A DNA stretch of 64,000 nt from positions 10,984,616-11,048,615 of the forward strand of contig NC_068338.1 of NCBI RefSeq assembly GCF_014633365.1. Direction: 5' to 3'. This document shows positions 1 through 8,369 of the stretch, piece by piece. The notes beneath the pieces were generated by a model. It did no database searches and was not told the DNA's origin. It saw nothing but the letters and a program-made list of their open reading frames with translations. The translations under genes and the position numbers were made by a program. Every line of letters starts with the position of its first letter. Position 1 is the stretch's first letter. The stretch is from Diospyros lotus. Its lineage: Eukaryota > Streptophyta > Magnoliopsida > Ericales > Ebenaceae.

Positions 1-800
1 GAATCGTCATCATCAAATTATTACAGTTGAAGATATCATTGATTGAATCAAAGTTGTCTCTTTTTTATTTAAAGTGTTCAACTATGGACACATGGCTAAA
101 ACTCAACTTTTCAAAAGATCCGAAAATCAAAATTGGAACTTTCTTGAGTGTATTTAATATATTAAAATGTTTTCTTTCCCCTAACTTTGGAATCGTCATC
201 ATCAAATTAGTATACTTGAAGATATCATTGATTGAATCAAAGCTATCTCTTTCTTGTTTAAAGTGTTCTACTATGGACCCATGGCTAAAATTCAATTTTT
301 CAAAACTTTCAAAAATCAGAATTTGAACTTTCTTGTGTGTATTTATTGTATCAAAATGTCGTCTTTCTCCTAAATTTGGAATCGTCATCATCAAATTAGT
401 ACACTTGAAATATCGTTTATTGAATCAAAGTTGTCTCTTTTTTATTTAAAGTGTTCTACTATGGACGCATTCTTAAAGCTCAACTTTTCAAAACATCCCA
501 AAATCAGAATTTGAACTTTCTTAAGTGTATTTAGAGTATCAAAATGTTGTCTTTCACCAAGATTTAGAATCGTCATCACCAAACTAGTACACTTGAAGAT
601 ATCGTTGATTGAATCAAAGATGGCTATTTCATGTTTAAAGTGTTCTACTATGGACCCACGGCTAAAACTCAACTTTTCAAAACTTCCCGAAATTAGAATT
701 TGAACTTTCTTTTGTGTGTAAAGTGTATCAAAATTACATCTTTCTCCTAAATTTGAAATCGTCATCATGTAATTAGTACACTTGAAGATATCGTTGATTG
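1..800. repeat. 189-bp satellite array, left block
   Basis: About four and a quarter tandem monomers of the AT-rich satellite that dominates the window, running off the left edge. Each monomer carries recognisable blocks in fixed order: GATATCGTTGATTGAATC, a T-rich stretch, AGTGTTCTACTATGGACC, AACTCAACTTTTCAAAAC, ATCAGAATTTGAACTTTC, GTGTATTTAATGTATCAAA and ATTTGGAATCGTCATCATC. The array is broken at 800 by the 5' LTR of gypsy A and resumes in register at 17021. Short open frames on both strands follow from the period being a multiple of three and are not genes. Confidence 0.95.
796..800. repeat. Target-site duplication GATTG (left copy)
   Basis: GATTG at 796-800 directly precedes the gypsy A 5' LTR and recurs at 17021-17025 directly after the 3' LTR. 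Joining the flanks with one copy restores the satellite phrase GTTGATTGAATC, so this is a true 5-bp duplication made when gypsy A entered the array. Confidence 0.93.
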
Positions 801-1263
801 TATAATACCCTATATTTTCGTGAAATTGCCACGTATTTTAAGTTAGTTTAAAATATAAAAAAATATATTTGAAATTGCAAGAAGTGACCAAATTAGTCAC
901 AAGGAGTTCCCTAGAGATTAGATACCTGAGGATAAAGGTATATTTTTGACGAGCGTCTCGAGGCGAGATTTATAACGTCGAAAGAAATTAAATGAGAGAT
1001 GGTTTTTCGGTTAAGCTAAGTTGTAGCCTAAAATAGCCGAATGATGGTAAGGGGCTTCAGGAAATCGTACATATCGAGTAATTTTGAGTTATTAATTTTC
1101 AGATTTTAAGTATCTCGATAAATTTGATGTTTGAGGGTGTAATTGTAATTAGAGAATTATCAAACGAAATAAGGATAAAATTAAGAGCTTATGTGCTAAA
1201 ATATTAAAGTTGAGGACTTGAAATAAGGGCCAAAATGTCATTTGGAAGAAGTTAGGGAATTAG
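801..1263 (+). mobile_element. Gypsy A 5' LTR, first part
   Basis: It starts TATAATACCC directly after the GATTG duplication and aligns with the start of the 3' LTR at 14893 (shared GATACCTGAGGATAAAGG and GAGCGTCTCGAGGCGAGATT). It stops at ATTAG, where the composite enters; the LTR continues at 8370. Compared with the 3' LTR it holds about 25 extra bases near its start. Confidence 0.93.
1259..1263. repeat. Target-site duplication ATTAG (left copy) of the nested composite
   Basis: ATTAG at 1259-1263 and again at 8370-8374. The 3' LTR of the same element (around 15327-15331) reads GGGAATTAGCTTGG with a single copy, which is the empty site. The block 1264-8369 therefore entered with a 5-bp duplication. 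Confidence 0.92.
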
Positions 1264-1618
1264 TGTAATACCCCGAGGGTCCAGAGAAGTTAGAATATAT
1301 CGAGAATAGTGTGAAAGGAAACAACACCAGCTGGATACCTTTTGGGCTGAATGTTGGCAAAGAACTCCCAAGTTAAGCGTGCTTGACTTGGGGTAATACC
1401 CCGAGGGCCCAAAGAAGTTAGAATATATCGAAGATAGTGTAAGAAAGGAAACAACACCAGCTGGATACCTTTTGGGCTGAATGTTGGCAAAAAACTCCCA
1501 AGTTAAGCGTGCTTGACCTGGGGTAATCCAGGGATGGGTGACCCCCCTGGGAAGTTCGTGTAGGCCCATAAGGGTAAGTTGTTCCGGTCCTTCCTATCGC
1601 TCGATGCGGGATGTTACA
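1264..1618 (+). mobile_element. Cassandra-like LTR with an internal 128-bp duplication
   Basis: A TG...CA LTR (TGTAATACCCCG to GGATGTTACA) in which the first about 130 bp occur twice, at 1264-1392 and again from 1393. The breakpoint lies where GGTAATCC inside the LTR resembles GTAATACC at its start, so slippage or recombination at GTAAT explains it. The partial first copy keeps a 5S-like A-box at 1370-1385 but not the C-box. The remainder 1393-1618 (226 bp) matches the neighbouring LTR of 227 bp. Confidence 0.9.
1500..1555 (+). pseudogene. 5S rRNA-derived module (A-box to C-box) in a Cassandra LTR
   Basis: AAGTTAAGCGTGCTTG (1500-1515) equals the plant 5S rRNA A-box region, and GGATGGGTGACC followed by CCTGGGAAGT (to 1555) equals the C-box region. 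The stretch between them is diverged. This 5S-like segment in the LTR defines Cassandra-type TRIM elements and implies RNA polymerase III recognition. It is not a functional 5S gene, because the 5' part of 5S is only faintly similar and the 3' end departs after the C-box. Confidence 0.92.
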
Positions 1619-1620
1619 GG

Positions 1621-1632
1621 TGGTATCAGAGC
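1621..1632 (+). promoter_or_regulatory. Primer binding site, initiator tRNA-Met type
   Basis: TGGTATCAGAGC two bases after the LTR end TGTTACA. This 12-mer is complementary to the 3' end of plant initiator tRNA-Met and is the usual minus-strand primer site of Cassandra and many plant gypsy and copia elements. Confidence 0.93.
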
Positions 1633-1769
1633 CGACCCTTGGCGAAGGCGGTCCGATGAGGGCGGGGAGTGGCGCCGGGGCTTGAGGGCCTGTACAAGGA
1701 GTGGCTTCTGGCAGGCTTCTAGGATGGCAGCCCCCAATGGGAGAAGGTCTGGGACCAGTTGTAAGGTCG

Positions 1770-1787
1770 CATGACGAGGACGTCATG
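1770..1787. promoter_or_regulatory. Small hairpin with TGACG motif before the Cassandra polypurine tract
   Basis: CATGACG, a four-base loop, then CGTCATG: a perfect 7-bp stem just upstream of the polypurine tract. It is conserved in the inverted Cassandra at 7975-7992. TGACG is the core of plant bZIP/ASF-1 sites. The function is unknown. Confidence 0.5.
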
Positions 1788-1790
1788 TGC

Positions 1791-1805
1791 TTAAGGGGGG
1801 GAGAA
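1791..1805 (+). promoter_or_regulatory. Cassandra polypurine tract
   Basis: TTAAGGGGGGGAGAA ends immediately before the LTR start TGTAATACC at 1806. It is the plus-strand priming site and is nearly identical to the tracts of gypsy B (5472-5485) and gypsy A (about 14875-14892). Confidence 0.9.
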
Positions 1806-2032
1806 TGTAATACCCCGAGGGCCCAGAGAAGTTAGAATATATCGAAGATAGTGTAAGAAAGGAAACAACACCAGCTGGATACCTTTTGGGCTGAATGTTG
1901 GCAAAGAACTCCCAAGTTAAGCGTGCTTGACCTGGGGTAATCCAGGGATGGGTGACCCCCCTGGGAAGTTCGTGTAGGCCCATCAGGGTAAGTTGTTCCG
2001 GTCCTTCCTATCGCTCGATGCGGGATGTTACA
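1806..2032 (+). mobile_element. Cassandra-like LTR, second copy
   Basis: A complete 227-bp LTR from TGTAATACCCCG to GGATGTTACA containing the 5S module at 1914-1969. It closes the Cassandra that begins at 1264. It is followed not by target DNA but by another primer site and 30 bp of Cassandra internal sequence, which then switch to gypsy B. Confidence 0.93.
1914..1969 (+). pseudogene. 5S rRNA-derived module in Cassandra LTR 1806-2032
   Basis: Same arrangement as at 1500-1555: A-box AAGTTAAGCGTGCTTG (1914-1929) and a C-box region with GGATGGGTGACC and CTGGGAAGT (to 1969). Retention of both promoter blocks in all four complete LTR copies of the window argues for selection during the element's active life. 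Confidence 0.92.
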
Positions 2033-2076
2033 GGTGGTATCAGAGCCGACCCTTGGCGAAGGCGGTCCGATGAGGG
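2033..2076 (+). mobile_element. Cassandra primer site and internal fragment fused to gypsy B
   Basis: TGGTATCAGAGC at 2035-2046 and the following Cassandra internal bases, identical to 1633-1662, end at GATGAGGG (2076). The next bases are gypsy B protease. The chimeric junction is not at any LTR end, so gypsy B did not simply insert here. Confidence 0.9.
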
Positions 2077-2401
2077 TGTCTATGATCATGATGTTCGAGT
2101 GCTTTTTGATACAGGAGCTACACATTCTTTTCTTGCACCGCATGCTATGTGTTATATTCCTCATTCTTGGATCGCGTTGCCATATCATTTGATTGTGTCT
2201 ACCCCTGGGGATAGAATCATGGTGGGGAGGGAGAAATTTGAAAATTGTGAGATAGGAGTGCATGATAGGAAGTTATTGGGTGATTTGATCATTCTTGATA
2301 TTAGTGACTTTGATTTGATCCTTGGTATGGATTGGTTATCTCGGCATTATGCCAAAGTTGACTGTCGTAAGAAGACTATTTCTTTCGAGATACCTCTGTA
2401 G
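2077..2401 (+). pseudogene. Gypsy B aspartic protease, N-terminally truncated
   Basis: Encodes a retropepsin-like aspartic protease segment with the catalytic motif LFDTGATHSF (Asp codon 2108-2110) and the downstream conserved block ILGMDWLSRHYAKVDC. Such proteases cut the Gag-Pol polyprotein inside the virus-like particle. The frame continues unbroken from the Cassandra LTR upstream (open from 1952), a chance fusion that supplies no recognised gag. A TAG at 2399-2401 interrupts the frame; after it the same frame continues with residues typical of the protease-RT linker, so this is one nonsense change in a once continuous pol. Confidence 0.88.
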
Positions 2402-2446
2402 CCAGTCCTTGAATATAGAGGCGTCAAGCCTGTATCTACAATACCC

Positions 2447-5443
2447 ATGATCTCTGTAATGAAAGTAGAGAAGCTACTACGGGATGGTTGTGAGGCCTAC
2501 CTAGCTTTTGTGACTACTGATGAAGGGAGCAAGAAGGATTTGACCAAGGTGCCAGTAGCTCGGGATTTTGCCGATGTCTTTCCTGACGACCTACCGGGAT
2601 TGCCTCCCCGGCGAGATGTGGAGTTTTCTATTGAGTTGTTACCTGGTACCCAGCCTGTATCTAAGGCTCCGTATCGAATGGCGCCTAATGAGCTTAAGGA
2701 GTTGAAGACCCAGTTGGAAGAGTTGATAGAGAAGGGTTTCATTCGACCCAGCTCGTCTCCTTGGGGTGCACCCGTTTTGTTCGTGAGAAAGAAAGATGGA
2801 TCGCTACGGTTATGTATCGATTATCGCCAGCTGAATCAGGTAACTATCAAGAATAAGTACCCTTTACCTCGAGTGGATGATTTACTAGATCAGTTGCGAG
2901 GAGCTAAGGTATTCTCGAAGATTGATTTGAGATCGGGCTATCATCAAGTACGAGTTAGAGATGAAGACATTCAGAAGACAGCTTTTCGGACTCGCTATGG
3001 TCACTATGAGTTCGTGGTGATGCCTTTCGATTTGACTAATGCCCCAGCTATTTTCATGGACCTGATGAATCGAGCCCTTCGTGAGTATTTAGATTGCTTT
3101 ATTATTGTGTTTATTGATGATATTCTAGTATACTCACCCAGTGCAGAGGAGCATGAGGAGCATCTTACCTTAGTATTGAGGAGGCTTAGGGAGGAGCAGT
3201 TATATGCCAAGTTTAGCAAGTGCGAGTTTTGGCTAGATCGAATTGGATTCTTGGGTCATATTGTGTCTGGAGATGGCATTTCAGTGGATCCCGAGAAGAC
3301 TAAGGCAGTTATGGATTGGCCAAGGCCGACGACAGTGACAGAGATCCGTAGTTTCTTGGGACTTGCTGGATATTATAGAAGATTTATTGAAGATTTTGCT
3401 CGTTTATCTTCCCCGATGACAAAGCTGACGAGGAAAGGAGTAAAATTCGAGTGGAACGATGCGTGTGAGCGATCTTTCCAAGAGTTGAAGAGGAGATTGA
3501 CTACTGCACCAGTTTTGGCTATTCTGAAGAGTGGAGAAAAGTTTTCGGTATACAGCGATGCTTCCCATTCAGGTTTGGGATGTGTGTTGATGCAAGAAGG
3601 GCAAGTTAATGCTTATGCCTCGAGGCAATTGAAGAGACACGAGATGAACTATCCCACTCATGACTTAGAGTTAGCAGCAGTGGTATCTGCTTTAAAGATC
3701 TGGCGACACTATTTGTATGGAGAGAAGGTGGAGATCTATACCGACCACAAGAGCTTACATTATCTTTTGTCACAGAAAGAGTTAAACATGAGGCAAAGAC
3801 GATGGATTGAATTGTTTAAAGATTTTGATTGTGAGATCTTATACCATCCTGGTAAGGCTAATGTGGTAGCTGATGCCTTGAGTAGGCGAGGAGCTTCGAT
3901 GGCTACTATGATGACGCAAGAGTGGATGTTATTGGAGCAGTTGAGTGCTCTATCTATTTCATCCCCTGAGGATCAGGCTTTGGTGAGTTGTGCTTACATG
4001 AGGGTTCAGCCTGAATTATTTGATCGAATTAAGGCATGGCAATTGGGAGATGAGAAACTAGCTAAAGTTTTAGCCGACATTGAAAGTTTTACCTCTGTGG
4101 GGTATTCTGTTCGAGTTGATGGTATTCTAGTTTTTCGTGGTCGTATCTGTGTACCTAATGTTGAGGACCTTAAGCAAGAGATTTTGAATGAAGCCCATAA
4201 GTCTCGGTATACTATTCATCCTGGCGTCTCTAAGATGTACCAAGACTTGAAGCGTCAATTTTGGTGGAGTGGTATGAAGAGAGATGTGGCTAAGTATGTA
4301 TCCCAGTGTTCAGTGTGTCAGCAGGTGAAGGCAGAACATCAAAAACCTGCAGGGTTATTACTTCCCTTGTCGATTCCAGAATGGAAATGGGATAGTATTG
4401 CTATGGACTTTGTGATGGGTTTACCTAGGACGGCACGAGGCCATGATGCTATATGGGTGGTTGTGGATCGTCTTTCCAAGTCAACCCATTTTCTACCCAT
4501 TAAGAAGACTTATCCATTAGACAGGTTAGCGGGGATTTATATCGAGGAAATTGTTAAGCTGCATGGAGTTCCTTCTAGCATTATTTCAGATAGAGATCCC
4601 CGATTCACTTCTCATTTTTGGACTGCGTTGCAAGAAGCTTTGGGTACTCAACTGAAGTTTAGTACTGCATTCCATCCTCAGACAGATGGTCAGTCCGAGC
4701 GGACCATTAGGACTTTGGAGGACATGTTAAGAGCTTGTGTTTTAGACTTCCATGGTAGTTGGGACGAGCATTTACCTTTGGTGGAGTTTGCATATAACAA
4801 TAGTTTCCATTCGAGTATTGGTATGCCGCCATATGAGGCTTTGTATGGCCGACCATGTCGATCGCCTATATGTTGGGAGGAGATTGGTGATAGGACCTTG
4901 TTAGGGCCCGAAATCGTGGAGCTGACGACTGAGAAGATCAAGCTCATTAAAGCTAGAATGAAGATAGCACAGGATCGACAGAAGAGTTATGCTGATAAGA
5001 GGCGACGTGACTTGGAGTTCGAGGTTGGCAACCATGTTTGGTTGAGAGTCATGCCTATGAAGGGTGTGCGACGTTTTGGAGTATCAGGGAAGCTTAGCCC
5101 ACGTTATATTGGACCGTTTGAGATATTGAGGAGAGTTGGATCTTTGGCATATGAGTTAGCTTTACCACCTCAATTGGCTCACGTTCATAATGTGTTCCAT
5201 GTATCGATGTTAAGGAAGTATGTTCCCGATCCGCAGCATGTGATTGATTATCAGTCGCTTGAGGTTAGTGAGGATGTGTCCTATAAGGAGATGCCCGTCA
5301 GTATTTTGGAGCGCAAGGAAAAGATTTTGAGGAACCGCTCAATTCCACTTGTCAAAGTGCAATGGCAGCGACACTCTCAAGACGAGGCAACTTGGGAGCT
5401 AGAGGAAGAAATGCGATGCCGATATCCCTCCTTGTTCGAGTGA
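2447..5443 (+). CDS. pol: Gypsy B Pol: reverse transcriptase, RNase H, integrase, chromodomain-like tail
   Basis: A 998-residue open frame, the best preserved coding sequence in the window. The Met at 2447 is only the first after the upstream stop; naturally this is part of Gag-Pol. RT covers about residues 40-250, with [25 protein letters not shown] and the catalytic FIDD at 222-225. RNase H follows with Asp371, Glu408 (HDLELAAV) and Asp433 (YTDHKSL). Integrase has an HHCC zinc finger near 585-640 and catalytic Asp654, Asp715 and Glu751, an exact D,D-35-E spacing. The C-terminus (last about 60 residues, with [13 protein letters not shown] and [12 protein letters not shown]) resembles the chromodomain-like tail of Tekay/Del chromoviruses. 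In the intact element the products copy RNA to cDNA and integrate it. Here the element lacks gag and a 5' LTR, so it cannot be autonomous. Confidence 0.95.
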   Translation: MISVMKVEKLLRDGCEAYLAFVTTDEGSKKDLTKVPVARDFADVFPDDLPGLPPRRDVEFSIELLPGTQPVSKAPYRMAPNELKELKTQLEELIEKGFIRPSSSPWGAPVLFVRKKDGSLRLCIDYRQLNQVTIKNKYPLPRVDDLLDQLRGAKVFSKIDLRSGYHQVRVRDEDIQKTAFRTRYGHYEFVVMPFDLTNAPAIFMDLMNRALREYLDCFIIVFIDDILVYSPSAEEHEEHLTLVLRRLREEQLYAKFSKCEFWLDRIGFLGHIVSGDGISVDPEKTKAVMDWPRPTTVTEIRSFLGLAGYYRRFIEDFARLSSPMTKLTRKGVKFEWNDACERSFQELKRRLTTAPVLAILKSGEKFSVYSDASHSGLGCVLMQEGQVNAYASRQLKRHEMNYPTHDLELAAVVSALKIWRHYLYGEKVEIYTDHKSLHYLLSQKELNMRQRRWIELFKDFDCEILYHPGKANVVADALSRRGASMATMMTQEWMLLEQLSALSISSPEDQALVSCAYMRVQPELFDRIKAWQLGDEKLAKVLADIESFTSVGYSVRVDGILVFRGRICVPNVEDLKQEILNEAHKSRYTIHPGVSKMYQDLKRQFWWSGMKRDVAKYVSQCSVCQQVKAEHQKPAGLLLPLSIPEWKWDSIAMDFVMGLPRTARGHDAIWVVVDRLSKSTHFLPIKKTYPLDRLAGIYIEEIVKLHGVPSSIISDRDPRFTSHFWTALQEALGTQLKFSTAFHPQTDGQSERTIRTLEDMLRACVLDFHGSWDEHLPLVEFAYNNSFHSSIGMPPYEALYGRPCRSPICWEEIGDRTLLGPEIVELTTEKIKLIKARMKIAQDRQKSYADKRRRDLEFEVGNHVWLRVMPMKGVRRFGVSGKLSPRYIGPFEILRRVGSLAYELALPPQLAHVHNVFHVSMLRKYVPDPQHVIDYQSLEVSEDVSYKEMPVSILERKEKILRNRSIPLVKVQWQRHSQDEATWELEEEMRCRYPSLFE

Positions 5444-5471
5444 CCAGGTATGAATTTGGGGACCAAATTCT

Positions 5472-5485
5472 TTTAAGGGGGGGAG
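5472..5485 (+). promoter_or_regulatory. Gypsy B polypurine tract
   Basis: TTTAAGGGGGGGAG about 30 bp after the pol stop and just before the LTR start TGTAGTGACCC at 5490. It is the plus-strand priming site, nearly identical to the Cassandra tract. Confidence 0.88.
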
Positions 5486-5489
5486 TAAT

Positions 5490-7727
5490 TGTAGTGACCC
5501 GTAAGAGGGCATAAGAAATTTTGAGTGAATTAAATATTTTGAGGGCTTGGAAATGTTGAGAATTTAAATTTTTAGCAAATTAATATGATTTTAGCCAAGG
5601 GAAATATTTATGGGTATTTTAAATTTTTAAAGAAAGCATGAATATCATTATTTGGAATTTTAGGATTTTAGTAGAATAAAGATTTTATTTTATTTAGGGA
5701 GAAATTGGAATAAATAAGTGAGGGTAATTTTGGAAGAATTTAATTGGAGTTAATTAAGTGAATTAAGGTATTTAAATTAAAGAGAAATTAAAGTTGTTGT
5801 TAAAGAGGGATTTGAAGGACGTAGGGTTTAAAGCCTTTAAATAGTCATAATAGTGCATGAAGCTTTGGGGATGCTTCTTGTGCCGTTGAGGAAGTTTTGG
5901 GAAATCAGAGAAGGGGGATCAAAGTGATTAAGAAAATCAGAGGCTAGTGCGTCATAGCAATCTCAAGAGGCAAGCATCCTAACCCTATTGATTTATGCAA
6001 GATCTTCTCCCTGTTTTTGTATGCAATAGTCTTTTTCTGGTTATATGCAAACTGATATCTCTTGTCCGTTGCAAACCATAAGCCTTCTTTTTACAAGTTT
6101 AAATCCCTCTTGTTCCAATGCAAGTTCTAATTTCTTATTCTTTGTGCAAAATAATTCCTCTTGGCTAGTCTTGAGTGAGGGGATCATCTTCTTCTTCATG
6201 TAATAGTCTAACTATATATATATATATACATATACAAAGAAAAGTTATCAGCAGTTCTTGATATTTTCTTCAACCGTTCATTGAATCCTTTAAGAAGTTG
6301 CTTCTCTTCCATTGGGTATTGATCTACCCAAATCTCTTTTTCGGAATGGTGTAGCGTTTAGAGTTTGATTGGCATTGATATATATTTATATATGTTGGGA
6401 TAGAATTGCTGCAACGTAAGTATACATATATGTATATATATATATATCATTCAATGGTTGCAGAGATCTTGGAGCTTGAGATTATATATGTATATCTTTT
6501 TCAATTGAGTTTTATCATTATTCCAATTATTCTTCCATTGAGCAACCACTTTAGTAGATATTATAAAATTATATACATATATATAGGCATATGGTGTAGT
6601 TGCAGAGAGTTGTGGATGATATTTTGATTAAAGTGGCAAGATTTTTTATCCAATCAACCCTTGTTTGATCTTCTAAATCATCATTTTAATTGAGTTTTAA
6701 TCATCCCCAAGTGTTATTTTAATTTGTGTGGCTAATTTTTGGGATTAAAGTTGTATATACTCATGCTTGCATACACTCTATTTTGCTGTTTCACGTAGCA
6801 AAATCTGGAAGATGACACTGTAGCAACTGCATAGCAGCGAGTTACTGTAGCAATCCGGGTTACTGTAGCACCGAGAGAAGAAAATTCATTTTCATCCTAA
6901 TTTGATTTTAATGCAAGTAAAAATCTCTGTAATTAAGTTCTAAATTAAATTTAAATTATTATAAATAAAGATTAATAAGATTTAAAGAAATCTTATGCCT
7001 TAAAAATAATATTAAGCAAGTCTTATTCATCTAACATATCCTTGAATTCATGAGACTTGAGATCTAATATGTAACTTTTTGATTGAAGTTTAATTAAGAT
7101 ACATGCATTGTAGGAGATTGTGATGAGATTTATTATGAAATATGAGCATTCATGTTGTGTGAGCATTGAGCATTTTTGTTTATTGTGAAGCACTACATAA
7201 TGTGTGCTAGCATATTATTTGTGCATTGTTGCATTGAGGCGGCCTAGTCCGCGATGGGATCCCTTGAGCTCATTTTGAGATCTTTGATTACCGGTAATTA
7301 GGGGCATCGTACGGCCCTAGCGAGATAATTATTTACGCTCCTTATTATGGAGTAGGGGTTTTAAACCCTAGTGAGTATATGTGCTTATTTCTTTTGGTTG
7401 CAGGTTCAACCACAGGCAGGTATGAGTTTATATTTACGCCTTTGTGCCTTGAGTTGCATTTAAGGTGCATTGAGATTTATGTGGGCCGTCAGGCCAGTAT
7501 GTGCATACCTGCATGAGATATATTCATTCTGAGCATCATCATATGAGAACCTGTGCAACCATAACAGTTTATTCAAATATATCAAACTTTCATTAATGAG
7601 TTCGATTATAAGAAGAGTTGAGATATCCCTCAGTTATGAGATTAGTTTTCCCTCAGTTTATATCGAGTTACCTGGTGGTATTGAGATGAGTTATTTATGA
7701 TGAGTTCGAGATTTCTTTGACTCAGCC
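5490..7727 (+). mobile_element. Gypsy B 3' LTR (right end uncertain or truncated)
   Basis: Begins TGTAGTGACCCG after the polypurine tract and runs at least 2238 bp to CAGCC, where the inverted Cassandra starts. No canonical ...TTACA or other CA end is seen at the junction, so the LTR may be cut. Contents: AT-rich U3 with a possible TATA-like TTTAAATAG at 5836-5844, TA dinucleotide microsatellites around 6211-6240 and 6370-6450, a cluster of three ACTGTAGCA motifs (6817-6870), and a segment near 7230-7400 of the kind common in long chromovirus LTRs. The 5' LTR needed for comparison is absent. Confidence 0.85.
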
Positions 7728-7789
7728 TGTAACATCCCGTTCGAGCGATAGGAAGATCCGGAACAACTTATCCTGATGGGCCTACACGA

Positions 7790-7844
7790 ACTTCCCAGGG
7801 GGTCACCCATCCTTGGATTACCCCAGCTTAAGCACGCTTAACTT
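7790..7844 (-). pseudogene. 5S rRNA-derived module, inverted Cassandra LTR 7728-7952
   Basis: On the minus strand an A-box-like segment (CTTAAGCACGCTTAACTT in plus orientation, ending 7844) and a C-box segment (ACTTCCCAGGGGGTCACCC in plus orientation, from 7790). One or two changes from the forward copies are visible, such as GGATGG preceded by AA. Confidence 0.88.
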
Positions 7845-7952
7845 GAGAGTTCTTTGCCAACATTCAGCCCAAAAGGTATCCAACTGGTGTTGTTTCCTTT
7901 CTTACACTATCCTCGATATATACTAACTTCTCTGGGCTCTCGGGGTATTACA

Positions 7953-8143
7953 TTCTCCCCCCCCCCCTTAAGCACATGACGTCCTCGTCATGCGACCTTA
8001 CAACTGGTCCCAGACCTTCTCCCCTTGGGGGCTGCCATCCTAGAAGCCTGCCAGAAGCCGCTCCTTGTACAGGCCCTCAAGCCCCGGCGCCACTCCCCGC
8101 CCTCATCGGACCGCCTTCGTCAAGGGTCGACTCTGATACCATT
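7953..8143 (-). mobile_element. Internal region of the inverted Cassandra
   Basis: A 191-bp near copy of 1619-1805 in reverse, with polypurine tract complement TTCTCCCCCCCCCCTTAAG at 7953-7971, the conserved 7-bp hairpin at 7975-7992 and the primer site complement at 8130-8141. The C-run is longer than in the forward copy. No protein is encoded. Confidence 0.92.
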
Positions 8144-8205
8144 TGTAACGACCCGATCGAGCGATAGGAAGAACCGGAACAACTTACCCTGATGGGCCTA
8201 CACGA

Positions 8206-8261
8206 ACTTCCCAGGGGGGTCACCCATCCCTGGATTACCCCAGGTCAAGCACGCTTAACTT
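8206..8261 (-). pseudogene. 5S rRNA-derived module, inverted Cassandra LTR 8144-8369
   Basis: The A-box complement CAAGCACGCTTAACTT (8246-8261) matches the plant 5S A-box exactly, and the C-box complement begins with ACTTCCCAGG at 8206. Both internal promoter blocks are preserved. Confidence 0.91.
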
Positions 8262-8369
8262 GGAAGTTCTTTGCCAACATTCAGCCCAAAAGGTATCCAG
8301 CCGGTGTTGTTTCCTTTCTTACACTATCCTCGATATATACTAACTTCTCTGGGCTCTCGGGGTATTACA

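Larger units (their letters stand above)
1619..1805 (+). mobile_element. Cassandra internal region, non-coding
   Basis: A 187-bp spacer between two Cassandra LTRs, G-rich and without a credible protein. It starts with the primer site and ends with the polypurine tract. A near copy lies inverted at 7953-8143. The short length and absence of gag or pol mark a terminal-repeat retrotransposon in miniature (TRIM). Confidence 0.92.
2077..5489 (+). mobile_element. Gypsy B internal region, 5'-truncated Ty3/gypsy chromovirus (Tekay/Del-like)
   Basis: Starts within the protease leader and runs through RT, RNase H, integrase and chromodomain-like tail to the polypurine tract at 5472-5485. The 5' LTR, primer site, gag and the start of protease are missing. 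Except for one stop at 2399-2401 the reading frame is open for about 3.3 kb, far better preserved than gypsy A. The order integrase after RNase H places it in Ty3/gypsy. Confidence 0.93.
1264..8369. mobile_element. Composite nested insertion: Cassandra, gypsy B, inverted Cassandra
   Basis: A 7106-bp block inside the 5' LTR of gypsy A. Left to right: forward Cassandra-like LTR (1264-1618), internal region (1619-1805), LTR (1806-2032), 44 bp of a second internal region (2033-2076), truncated gypsy B internal region (2077-5489), gypsy B 3' LTR (5490-7727) and a complete reversed Cassandra (7728-8369). The left border is TGTAATACCCCG and the right border is its reverse complement, so both outer ends are the 5' end of a Cassandra LTR. 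The border duplication suggests one integration of a joined cDNA, though stepwise nesting followed by rearrangement cannot be excluded. Confidence 0.85.
7728..8369 (-). mobile_element. Complete Cassandra-like TRIM, reverse orientation
   Basis: On the minus strand: LTR 8369-8144, internal 8143-7953 and LTR 7952-7728. LTRs are 225-226 bp, start TGTAATACCCCG and end near GTTACA. The 8144 end reads TCGTTACA where the other copies have ATGTTACA. The primer site complement ACTCTGATACCA (8130-8141) has one mismatch to the usual 12-mer. The left flank is gypsy B LTR (CAGCC) and the right flank is gypsy A LTR (ATTAG), so it has no target duplication of its own. Its outer end instead shares the ATTAG duplication with the far left Cassandra at 1264. 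Confidence 0.94.

Noticed and set aside
1538..1774. 78-codon frame across a Cassandra LTR and internal region
   Set aside because: It runs through the primer site and 5S module; Cassandra is non-coding and the frame has no domain.
1914..1969. Functional 5S rRNA gene
   Set aside because: Only the A-box to C-box part matches, it sits inside an LTR with TG...CA ends, and the rest of 5S is not preserved.
2447..5443. A host-domesticated integrase or RT gene
   Set aside because: Polypurine tract and LTR follow immediately and protease precedes in the same frame, so it is ordinary retrotransposon pol.
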